Shown piece by piece: positions 21,301-29,374 of a stretch of DNA of 64,000 nucleotides. Origin of the DNA: Amanita rubescens (lineage: Eukaryota > Basidiomycota > Agaricomycetes > Agaricales > Amanitaceae); NCBI GenBank assembly GCA_015039365.1, contig WION01000011.1, positions 744,001 to 808,000 on the forward strand, read 5' to 3'. Both the position numbers and the translations under genes were made by a program. How positions within the stretch are numbered: position 1 is the first letter of the stretch; every line of letters begins with the position of its first letter. Under the pieces are notes generated by a model, which worked only from the letters and a program-made list of their open reading frames with translations, searched no databases and was not told where the DNA came from.

Positions 21301-24300
21301 AGGAATAACATTGAGTGTTTCATTCAACCATCCAGTTCTTTGCAAGATATCTCTGATTTCACCTGCTTCTTTTCGTCGATTCAATTCTGATTTGCATAGT
21401 TTTTGAATATCAGGTTCCTTAAATAGGTCTTCACTATTTGGATCAACATATGGATCATGATCACCAACCATTTCATTATCTATTTCAATTCCATCAAAGC
21501 AATTGATAGGCCACTCATTAGAGGTGGTACCTGCTTTCATTTGAGCACGAAAATCATCACGAGCATCAAAGCATTCATACTTTATATTGAAATTTCTAAT
21601 GAGTTGTTTCTCCCTTTTTGTGAACTCATGCTCATTAAATGTTTCATCCCATGACTTTTGCTCTATCTTTAGATGTAAGCCAGATCTCCAAGGTTTGAAT
21701 AGTGCCAACATAGTAAGGCAGTAGAATTCTCTGTCACCCTGATCACATCTGGGAAGGATGCGTCCTATGAAATTAACAACAGCAGTGGGCTTCATGGGCC
21801 TGAGAAAGGCTATATGTGTTTCATAAAGGGGATGTTGTTTCTGAAACCTATACATATTTTTGGACACCTTATCTGCCATGACATCCTTCCCTAACATTAC
21901 ATTATCATTGTGATCCCCATCATCTACTTGCTCCTCATTTGTCATTTCAGGATCACTGTCACATGCTTCATCAGAACTGTTATTGAGGCTGTCACCATTT
22001 TCCATTTCATTTTCATCAGTAGGGTCCATTTCATCTGTGGGCACAGTCTTAGAACTATCTTTTTGGTACTTTCTGCGCTCACACTGCAATACCCATTGAT
22101 ACAAGTTCATATGTTCAAGCTCTGATGGACGATAAATGTAGTCATATACAGGAGATATGCCAACAATTTTTTTCTTTGTCAGGACTAAAGTAACCTTTTC
22201 TGTGATTGTAGTAGAGTCAACCTTTTCCCATGCTTTTTGGGCCTCAAGCACAAAACTGTGCCAGTAAAATGGGACAAATGTGTGATTAGTGTAATGATCT
22301 GGATTGCCCAGAAGATACATGCAAACCATTGGTCCACCCATCTCTGTTTTTGTTGATAAAGTATTCACAATCTTATTGATGAGCTTCCTTGCTTTTTCTT
22401 TTTCAGACAGTGAGCTAGCTATTATGTCATGATGCTTGTCAAACACACTTCTCACTGCATCAAATATAACATGTGTCTTGAGACCAGTCTTGGTAATGTA
22501 ATCTGATACATATATAATAACAGCTTTCAAAGCAGTACCTGACCACAAGCAAGTCACATCTGTATTGCAGCGCATAACATAGGTAAGGATGGGGGTAAAG
22601 AAATTAATCCATGCTTCATGTTTCTTGATGTTTAATGCTCCTGTTTCAGGATCTACTTCTGTGCATTCAAAGATTGAACGTGGAAACCTTGCTTTGCATT
22701 TGCCAAATTTGTTGTCTTTGCATGATACATATCTCTTGCTTGCAGATCCATCTTTATTGGTACCTCTTTCACAATTATGTATATTAGATTTACTTACAAG
22801 ATCATCAACCTCATTCTCAAAATAATTCCACCATTTGTTCATGTTGTCACATTTATTACAGGTTTCCTTCTGAGTATGCTTAGAGTCACACAGAGGGGGT
22901 GGTTGCTGTGGCAATCTTTCAGTGGGATCTTTGTATGATTCTTGCTTTGAGGATTCAGCGACACTGGCAAGAACTTCATCTTGCTTTCCTGTCATGAACT
23001 GTCCAATATGGCAACTTTCAAGCCAGTCTATTAAGCGTTTTTGCCAATTGGAGCTTTTATCCAAGATTCTTTCTCTCATTTCCTGTGGTGTCAGATTCCC
23101 AAGTAGCCATATAAGCATATGCAAATGTAGTGTCAATCTTCCTTGCTGTTCAACAGTACCATAGTAAGCTTTTGCAACTCCATATAGACCTGCATCTTTT
23201 GCATCAATTCCTAAGATCTCAGAGATAAACAACTTGACCATGAAGTCAAAAAAGCGAGCACCTGCAACAGGATTCCTGCATATTAACCTCATACGTTCAT
23301 CATATGGTAATATTTCTACTGCAAATTTTTCATTCTTGTCAGCAAAGTATATACAAAGTGGATGCTTAACATCAGCAGGTGAGATTGTTATATACCAAAA
23401 AGGTGCACCTCTGTGATATATTAGAGACCAAATTTCATTTCTCATCCATTTTTTACTGGTATTTGAACCTTTCACTGGTCCAGCTACATAGTCAAGATCT
23501 CTGATTAGCTTGAAACATTTTTGTTCCTCTTCTGTTTCAGGCTTCACAAGTTCCTCTTTGCTCATCCGATCCACCAATGATTTCAAGACACTACTGTCAA
23601 GAGTCAGTATCCGCTGCTTGATATCATTAAATGCTTTTTTGTCAGCTAGTAAGTAACTTTGAGTTGATGCAGTTTTGATTTGCTCATGACTGAATGCTAT
23701 GAAAGGAAAGTCTTGATCTGTTTGAAATCTTTTATCATGGTACATTAAAAGCCACTTCTTATGCTCTTTATCTGACAATCCTTTGATAGTTCCAACTCCA
23801 CCAAAACCATATGGAAACAGCCAAGGAAACATTTGTGGATATAGCTGAGGATTATGCCAAATAGATTCAGGTTCAGCACTATGCCCTATTGCTAAGAATT
23901 TCCCTTGCAAGTTCAAATGTTGTAATGCCTTCACCTTCACAGCATTAGTTGACATAATATTGAGCTCTTCACCTGTAAGACCATGAACAGTGAAAGCACA
24001 TTCTCCATCAGCAGTACCATCTTCTTCTTCCATATCATGCACACTAGTACCTTCAGGTGTTTTATTGTGCATCATTTGTTTATATTCGATGCTTACAGGT
24101 GGCATATTCTCAGAATACTCATTAAGATTTTCCTCTGATATTGTGATATCTTCATAATCAGCATGATTTAAAATTAACCAGTTCAGAGCATTTTTCACAT
24201 GATTGCGCCTCACAAGGAATGGAGTTCGCTTGAAATCACTTGGTGTGGGCTTGCAAGGACCAGTAAACATGATAGCAAGTACTTCCTCTATGTCTGCTTT

Positions 24301-26082
24301 AGGAGGTGGAAGAATGTCATATACCTTAGGCAAAGGTTGTTGATAGGAAATGGCATGTGCTTTCATTTTTCTCATCCCTGACGCAATTCTTATTGAACAA
24401 TAACTATGCCTTACTTTGGCTACCAGCATCTTTTCCACATATCGCAAGCCTGATAGCACCTCTGGCACTTGCCCTAACCATAAACCTCTTGCCAATGCTA
24501 ACTTGGGCACATTCCCTATGCGCACAGAAGCACGACAGGAATTACATATCTGTTGGCATGAATGATCTATGGCTTGTGGGAACTCATGTATTTTATCAGA
24601 AGTTTTGTGCCTTTCTTGTCTGGTAAATCCTGGTGCTTCCAATATGTCCAGATATTTCTTTACAGCTGAAAGTCTGCTAAGAGAGGATACAGGAACAAGC
24701 TGTCCACATACTGCACAGCCTGCTTCCTCAAACAATGCTGGTTTAAGTTTTGAACAAGCAGCATTAAGGATTCTGTGGGAAAGATTCTTATCAACAGGAG
24801 GTGGTGGGAAAATAGAAGCAAGATCACAAATATCAAATTCTGTGTCATTTTTGTTAGAACGGTACTTAGAAACTCTTTGTCGTGTTTGTTCACGAATTTG
24901 CTGTTTTTCCACCATACTCTTTTTTGAGAGGCTATGCTGCTTGGACTTTTGTTTGTACTCATTAGCTGATGGCTGTGCAGAAATGATGGCAACATGTGTA
25001 TTACATATACTGCAATCCAAGTGATCTTCAAACAACAATTTCAATTTTTTAAGTGATGACTGTGACCCTGGTTCAATGTCATGTATTTTTGCAAGCTGCC
25101 GGGCACACGTAAGTGGCACAAAAGAAATAAGCCTATGCATTGGCAGCTTCACTTTCAGGTAACATTCAGCAGAATATTGTTTAGTAACATTTGTACTATC
25201 AAGAACATACTCAATAAAACAAAACTTCATCAACTCAATGTCAGGGTATTTTAGGGTTTCACTATCACATATAAAGGCACTGATATCATTATATTGCATA
25301 GTGTGAGTTCTATGACCACCCAGTTTTGCATCCAGTGCATTGTATGTGGGCATTGGCATCAGGCAAGGAATAATTGTACAAAAAGCAACTGCGATCAAAG
25401 CACCACCAATTATAAGTGAGGTGCCAATAAGGCAGATTGGAATGTTCAAGCAAGAACAATGCAGCTCACCAAAAGTGTCAGCTATATTATAAGCTACTAA
25501 TTGCAAACAATGCATGGGCAGCAATATTGTGCACTCAAAAGAGGCATAAGCGGCTAATTGCAAGTGATGCACATTTATGCCAAGAGGCAGGTATATCGCA
25601 CTCTCAAAAGAGGCATAGAGATAAAGAGCACCGGTGCATAATACCAAGATGCGAATGTAACCATAAGTTGGCAAGCGATGCATATATACACCAAGAGGCA
25701 AATGCATTTCACTCTCAAAAGAGGCATAATGATTTATCAGCCAGACGAATAGAGTAGACGTGCATAACACCAAGATGCACATGTAGCTACAAAACATTTG
25801 TAAGCAGAAAGGAAGTAAGAGAGGCGCACCGATACAGATTGCATGGAAACAAGTTGTAATTATCGCATATATATGTTGCCAATCCCCCCTCAGGCTCCCC
25901 GAAATGGCGACAGGGATCGCAGTGAACATAACTAGAGCATACACACATACTGATACTGAGGTGCAAACATTCCCATAAATTACTATCTGTAAGCAGAAAA
26001 ACGGCAAGAGCAACGCACCGTTTCCAATTTCGTGGCAACAAGAAGTAATTATTGTGCACATATCTTGCCAATCTCCCTTCAT
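18361..26082 (-). CDS. Autonomous Helitron Rep-helicase with C-terminal USP-like domain
   Basis: One uninterrupted frame of 2573 codons. Cysteine pairs of an N-terminal zinc-finger region (CSICN, CAVCGQL, CNSC) are followed by WYITISPADVKHPL, the HUH rolling-circle motif LTLHLHMLIW (~residue 982) and the two-tyrosine motif YVSDYITK (~1190). A Pif1-type helicase follows: Walker A GGMGGTGKS (~1705), FLDEVSMLS (~1782), FAGDFAQLPP and motif VI YTALSRSS (~2140). The last ~250 residues read NSCAYDAVL (~2319), a CSSCP pair, LPLPFIAFDFS and DSHFTARVV..WFHDG (~2516), the layout of a ubiquitin-specific protease with Cys and His in place. The first ~250 residues are repeat-derived, so a later ATG near TMQYNDISAF is a plausible true start. 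Probably still capable of transposition. Confidence 0.92.
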   Translation of the reverse strand: MKGDWQDMCTIITSCCHEIGNGALLLPFFCLQIVIYGNVCTSVSVCVYALVMFTAIPVAISGSLRGDWQHIYAIITTCFHAICIGAPLLLPFCLQMFCSYMCILVLCTSTLFVWLINHYASFESEMHLPLGVYMHRLPTYGYIRILVLCTGALYLYASFESAIYLPLGINVHHLQLAAYASFECTILLPMHCLQLVAYNIADTFGELHCSCLNIPICLIGTSLIIGGALIAVAFCTIIPCLMPMPTYNALDAKLGGHRTHTMQYNDISAFICDSETLKYPDIELMKFCFIEYVLDSTNVTKQYSAECYLKVKLPMHRLISFVPLTCARQLAKIHDIEPGSQSSLKKLKLLFEDHLDCSICNTHVAIISAQPSANEYKQKSKQHSLSKKSMVEKQQIREQTRQRVSKYRSNKNDTEFDICDLASIFPPPPVDKNLSHRILNAACSKLKPALFEEAGCAVCGQLVPVSSLSRLSAVKKYLDILEAPGFTRQERHKTSDKIHEFPQAIDHSCQQICNSCRASVRIGNVPKLALARGLWLGQVPEVLSGLRYVEKMLVAKVRHSYCSIRIASGMRKMKAHAISYQQPLPKVYDILPPPKADIEEVLAIMFTGPCKPTPSDFKRTPFLVRRNHVKNALNWLILNHADYEDITISEENLNEYSENMPPVSIEYKQMMHNKTPEGTSVHDMEEEDGTADGECAFTVHGLTGEELNIMSTNAVKVKALQHLNLQGKFLAIGHSAEPESIWHNPQLYPQMFPWLFPYGFGGVGTIKGLSDKEHKKWLLMYHDKRFQTDQDFPFIAFSHEQIKTASTQSYLLADKKAFNDIKQRILTLDSSVLKSLVDRMSKEELVKPETEEEQKCFKLIRDLDYVAGPVKGSNTSKKWMRNEIWSLIYHRGAPFWYITISPADVKHPLCIYFADKNEKFAVEILPYDERMRLICRNPVAGARFFDFMVKLFISEILGIDAKDAGLYGVAKAYYGTVEQQGRLTLHLHMLIWLLGNLTPQEMRERILDKSSNWQKRLIDWLESCHIGQFMTGKQDEVLASVAESSKQESYKDPTERLPQQPPPLCDSKHTQKETCNKCDNMNKWWNYFENEVDDLVSKSNIHNCERGTNKDGSASKRYVSCKDNKFGKCKARFPRSIFECTEVDPETGALNIKKHEAWINFFTPILTYVMRCNTDVTCLWSGTALKAVIIYVSDYITKTGLKTHVIFDAVRSVFDKHHDIIASSLSEKEKARKLINKIVNTLSTKTEMGGPMVCMYLLGNPDHYTNHTFVPFYWHSFVLEAQKAWEKVDSTTITEKVTLVLTKKKIVGISPVYDYIYRPSELEHMNLYQWVLQCERRKYQKDSSKTVPTDEMDPTDENEMENGDSLNNSSDEACDSDPEMTNEEQVDDGDHNDNVMLGKDVMADKVSKNMYRFQKQHPLYETHIAFLRPMKPTAVVNFIGRILPRCDQGDREFYCLTMLALFKPWRSGLHLKIEQKSWDETFNEHEFTKREKQLIRNFNIKYECFDARDDFRAQMKAGTTSNEWPINCFDGIEIDNEMVGDHDPYVDPNSEDLFKEPDIQKLCKSELNRRKEAGEIRDILQRTGWLNETLNVIPCTNIIEVNSSSHLPASTWKAMLQEQKQRALENKVQPTFKDKNAVTESFTPNVVKVIDKAYLEKRFHTTEHNNSMDIICQQYLLNEEQERAFRIIANHVVLPNSEPLKMYIGGMGGTGKSQVLKAVSSFFESRHEAYRFTIVAPTGTAAALLSGSTYHSVLAINDMSSDAQATKALAQVRLRLLGVDYIFLDEVSMLSCHDLYKISSQLCKVMNEPTLPFGGLNFLFAGDFAQLPPPVGGENVSLYSRTVGQCGTSKKAQESSMGRALWHQVTIVVILRQNMRQKTQSKDDDKLRTVLSNMRYKDCTLADIQFLRSLITSQVPGKCSITDEKFKFVSIITAKNAQKDEINRLGCQAYAQHTGQQLVEFFSEDSLKPSDELERNKKHGKPKKRLAKLSAVQQKMLWSLSHSSADKPVPGKLSICLGLPVMIKCNVATELCITNGQEATVVGWQSTVGQFSQQILDVLFVKLKSPPKTVQIKGLPENVVPLTRSTVFISCKLPDGSQVSISRSQVEVLPNFAMTDFASQGKTRPYNPVDINNCRSHQAYYTALSRSSTAQGTVILQGFDPKKITGKASGALRQEFRDLELLDEITKLRYLGKLPSSVSGDRRNALIHTFRLHKGMAYVPSTVHPSIKWSKKDPMLDPIACDLPWKIMTKETVTSSISKTGSMSKETPATPLKSSKRKEITPEKEHKTKINKTNTKAQSHADSVSMDVQSLIPIGTVWHQNSCAYDAVLCIIHSIWSSNKSVYTEIFRNLNDILRNLALNFIKHASGAKTLESTRDDTRRYLHQLAPSHFRWGQFTSVSMLIEYVLTMPTTAIQNDFICKNGHISTTRRTNNTCCQLTIGSTRSSSVSEWTQELKEESNLTCSSCPEKMAITHQFLLPLPFIAFDFSSKLLRIDQTFCIHINNEEVAYELRGIIYYGDSHFTARVVHNNGTIWFHDGLATGQSLLYEGTIQTFGDPLHTCRGKNALVAIYVKV
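25520..25790. repeat. Tandem repeats under the N-terminal Helitron frame
   Basis: CACTC(TC)AAAAGAGGCATA occurs at about 25532, 25595 and 25708. CCAAGAGGCA occurs at about 25579 and 25690, giving a ~110-bp unit. The minus-strand translation shows the same duplication (SFESEMHLPLG and SFESAIYLPLG), suggesting open frame by chance in repeated 5' non-coding DNA. Confidence 0.6.
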
Positions 26083-26589
26083 GCAAATGGTGTCGTGGAT
26101 CGCACTAACTATAATTGTAGCAATGCGAGAGCAAAGGCACCTTAGAACAAAGGGACATTGCGCATGGCGGAGCTGTCATGTGTCGCACATTCGAAATTCA
26201 ATGACCATTAACGACAAATTGACTTACAAAGATATGAAGTAATAGCAACGCGAGAAATATAGCACACAGAGTGCTACAGCTTGACACCGAGCGCAGTAGG
26301 CATGACTCGGATGCATGCAGTGCCAGCGATGATACGGGTAACGGTTGAGCAAACATCGATGTAATCTATCGAAAAGTTCATTTAGAATACTAGAATGAAA
26401 AATCTTAAATAAGTAAAACTTACAGACGAGGCAGCGCAGTTCATAACTTCGAAGTGTAGGTGAACCGCGGCAAGTGTGCGATGGTAGAGGAACAACAATC
26501 TTCTGATTACATAAAACGATAGTGCTTCCGCAAAAGCCCAAAGTAACACGATCAACAAAGCAATGCAAGGCTCTACAATAACAAGCTAT
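26083..26589. other. Presumed Helitron 5' region and intergenic
   Basis: About 500 bp between the Helitron frame and the 3' end of the next minus-strand gene. A 114-codon minus-strand frame (26224-26568) has no recognisable content. The Helitron 5' terminus should lie here, but I cannot place it. Confidence 0.4.
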
Positions 26590-28093
26590 TTAATATATGA
26601 TATCGTCGTCATTATAGACTGTAGTAATTGCTTCGGCTTTACTTATAAGCCCTGCTTGATAATCAATCCATGTCTTGGGCAAGCGATTTGGGGTTGCAAT
26701 CGCTAATCCCCTTTGTATATAATCTGGGTTAGAGGCACTGGGATCGCAGAGTGGTAGGCTAGTCCCATGAAAGTCGACTGGCATAAAGGCGATAAGTGTA
26801 TTCGTTGCGTTTGCAACACGTACACCATATGCAGCGAGATAGAATGCGCCACCATAGGAATCGTCGCAGGTCCGCGCAGTAGTCCAAGACAACGCCCATT
26901 TGTGCGGCTGGTATTCGTGGTGGATAGCACTTTAGCAGTGTACGTGTAAGTTGCGGATACGATCAACAAAAAATAAACCCACCGCGCGTAGTTTTGGGAT
27001 ACGACACCTGCAGGTGGTGCGAGGCGTGCATCAGTAAACTCAAACTCCAAGTCGCCTGCGACAATTGTATATTTTCCATCGAGTTTTCCGGTGCGCGAGT
27101 TGCCATCCATAGGGTAGATGCCGGTCGTCTCCATGAAATTGTCGATGTCATCGATGACAGGGTCAGGCAACCAAAAACGGCATAAATTCCAAAACAAGGC
27201 GAACGCTGCACTGACATTGGCGTTTATTTCGCGCGAAACTTCGGGATCTGCATTCTTTGGAAGATTGCGGACCCAATCGAATGCAGGTGCACTGCGGGAC
27301 CCTGCGGAAAAACCGACCTGGACCATGGTTCCAGGATCGTCGAGCTGCAAAAGCCAGCATATTAGTAACGAATAGTAAACTTAGTACTTGTAGAGCAACA
27401 TACGCGCGTCGGCAATCTATAATCAACTGCTTCTTGGACAATGTAATCGGCCCAAGCAAGGGGGTCGGGCAGGCATGAAAAGTTCCGTACAACGACACAT
27501 ATGAGCGCGCGCGTAGCAGCATCGTAAATGAATACATCTTGCCCAGGCAGCACATTTATCGCTAGGCGAGTATAATCTATAATATGCATTGGGTGTCTGC
27601 CAGTGCGCTTATCGTGCAGCCGTCCGCACTGCAATTCGTATTCCCAACAAGAGCGGATAAGTTGCGAGTCAGCGACCCAATGACCTCGGGGAGGATATGG
27701 GTCATGCAGCCTGGGAATGTAGATATGTGCTGCGGATGCGAAACGGGCAGCCTGTCGCGCAGCGCGCTTCGTTGATTTCCAGTTCAGGCCAAGAATATAC
27801 ACAATGCGCTTGTGCATTTTCGCGCGCTGTGCTCGGCGTGATAATCGCTCTTCGTTGGCATGCTTGAGTGGCCCGATAAGATGCTGGTACCGGTCGCGAC
27901 TGCAAAAAGATACGAAGTCCGAGAAGAGATCCTTGCAAAGAGGAAGAGGTGTGGCAGAAGCACGAGAAAGCCGCTCTTTGAGCACATCATTGAAGGTTGC
28001 TATGTCTTCTGAAGATACGGCATAGGCCAGCAACATGCAAAAAGCAGCATCGTTCGAGAGAGCTGGCACGATAGCGGCAAATAAATTTTCCAT
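26590..28093 (-). CDS. Expanded Agaricomycete protein with possible jelly-roll dioxygenase fold
   Basis: Splice model 28093-27404, 27344-26983, 26929-26590, giving 463 residues. Introns are 59 nt (GTATGT..TTGCAG) and 53 nt (GTGGGT..CTAAAG), and both junctions keep frame. Landmarks: LDDPGTMVQVGFSAGSRSAP just after intron 1, GIYPMDGNSRTG, LAPPAGVVSQNYAR, then AIHHEYQPHKWALSWTTAR (from residue 352), GGAFYLAAYGVRV and FMPVDFHGTSLP (His405). The strand spacing and the GGxF..G..HGTSLP ending resemble a double-stranded beta-helix dioxygenase with HHE (354-356) and His405 as possible metal ligands. That is inference. I recall this family as abundant and uncharacterised in mushrooms. The frame is complete. 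A GC-rich tandem repeat lies just upstream. Confidence 0.72.
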
Positions 28094-28172
28094 GCCGTGC
28101 GTGACAGAAATAGACGTTTGTTTGTCACATTACTGTAGCGGAACATGGAACAAACAAGCGTGCACAGTTTGT

Positions 28173-28530
28173 GCTGGACCCCATTACCTTGGCCAGCGCC
28201 GGGTGAGCGCCGGGGCAAACCAGTTACACCGTGCGGCAAGGATGGACGCGGACCCGTTCACAGGAAATCCCAGGCAGTTGTCACTGGACCCCATTGCCTT
28301 GGCCATCGCCGGGTGAGCGCCAGGGCAAACCAGTTACTACGCTGTGCGGCGAGGAAGGACTTGAACCTGCCCAAAGAAATGCCAGGCAGTCTGCGCTGGA
28401 CCCCATTGCCTTGGCCATCGCCGGGTGAGTGCAGGGGCAAACCAGTTGCGCTGTGCGGCAAAAAAGGACCTGTTCAAAGAAAAGTCGAGGCAGAGCGCCA
28501 GGGCAAACTAGCTGCGCTCTGGGCAAGAAA
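28173..28530. repeat. GC-rich tandem repeat, ~111 bp period
   Basis: CTGGACCCCATTGCCTTGGC occurs at 28173 (one mismatch), 28284 and 28396. Each is followed by GCCGGGTGAGCGCCAGGGC or a near match and AAACCAGTT; a partial fourth unit ends near 28530. Lies 80 bp upstream of the start of the preceding minus-strand gene and so may overlap its promoter. Confidence 0.85.
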
Positions 28531-28699
28531 AAAAGCCGTGATCCCACGACGCTAGGGCATAAGATTACTCTTTTGGTAGTGTATTCGTACCAGACAACAA
28601 TAGAAGATGCATGGCAACAGATATGATTCGAGCCGCGATCTAAGCACAGTACATGGAGTGCCACTATGTAAGGGTACTACTAGTATCGCAGGAAGCATA

Positions 28700-29101
28700 A
28701 GATGTTAGTGGTAACCATGGTCCATGGCATCATATAGGAATGTAAAATAACGTAAGGACAGATGGGATAGCGATGTATAGGAATGTAGAGTGTAGGGACA
28801 GACAGGATAGTAGCGGGAACATGTAGGGACGGTCGGGTTGTATTTGTAGGGCCAACGAGGATAGTGGGAGAATGAGTAGGGGTAATTGAGAACCGGGATG
28901 GCGAGATTATGTAGGCCCAACCGGAATTCGGGTAGCAAGAGGATGCAGTTGTTGGGGATAATCGGGGACTTGAAGTATGACGCGTGCCGCAGACATCGAC
29001 ACGGATATGTTGGAAAGATCGATATGCTGGAAAGATAATGGCGATGGGTGGTATGTTGACAAGAGCGAACAGCGGTAGCGATAATAGCGATGATCAACAT
29101 C
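28700..29101. repeat. Degenerate minisatellite
   Basis: Irregular ~30-40 bp units built on GTAGGGACAGANNGGATAG and related words. It grades into the clean 48-bp array that follows. Open frames across it on both strands (28705-29382 minus, 29090-29392 plus) are repeat-driven and I do not call them genes. Confidence 0.55.
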
Positions 29102-29290
29102 GATATGTTGGCAAGAGCGGGCAGTGGTAACGATAATGGCAAGAATGTCGATATGTTGACAAGAGGGGGCAGTGGTAACGATAATGGCAAGAATGTCGAT
29201 ATGTTGACAAGAGGGGGCAGTGGTAACGATAATGGCAAGAATGTCGATATGTTGACAAGAGGGGGCAGTGGTAACGTTAATGGCAAGAAT
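29102..29290. repeat. 48-bp tandem repeat, four units
   Basis: GATATGTTGACAAGAGGGGG begins units at 29150, 29198 and 29246, with a variant at 29102. The period is exactly 48 bp, a multiple of three, which keeps frames open on both strands. Lies just 3' of the next minus-strand gene. Confidence 0.9.
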
Positions 29291-29374
29291 ATGGGAGCAC
29301 GGTCAAGACATGTAGAACCATGTACAGTTGGAGCAAAATTTGCGATCTGGGCCAAGATATCTGCAAGAAAAAGA

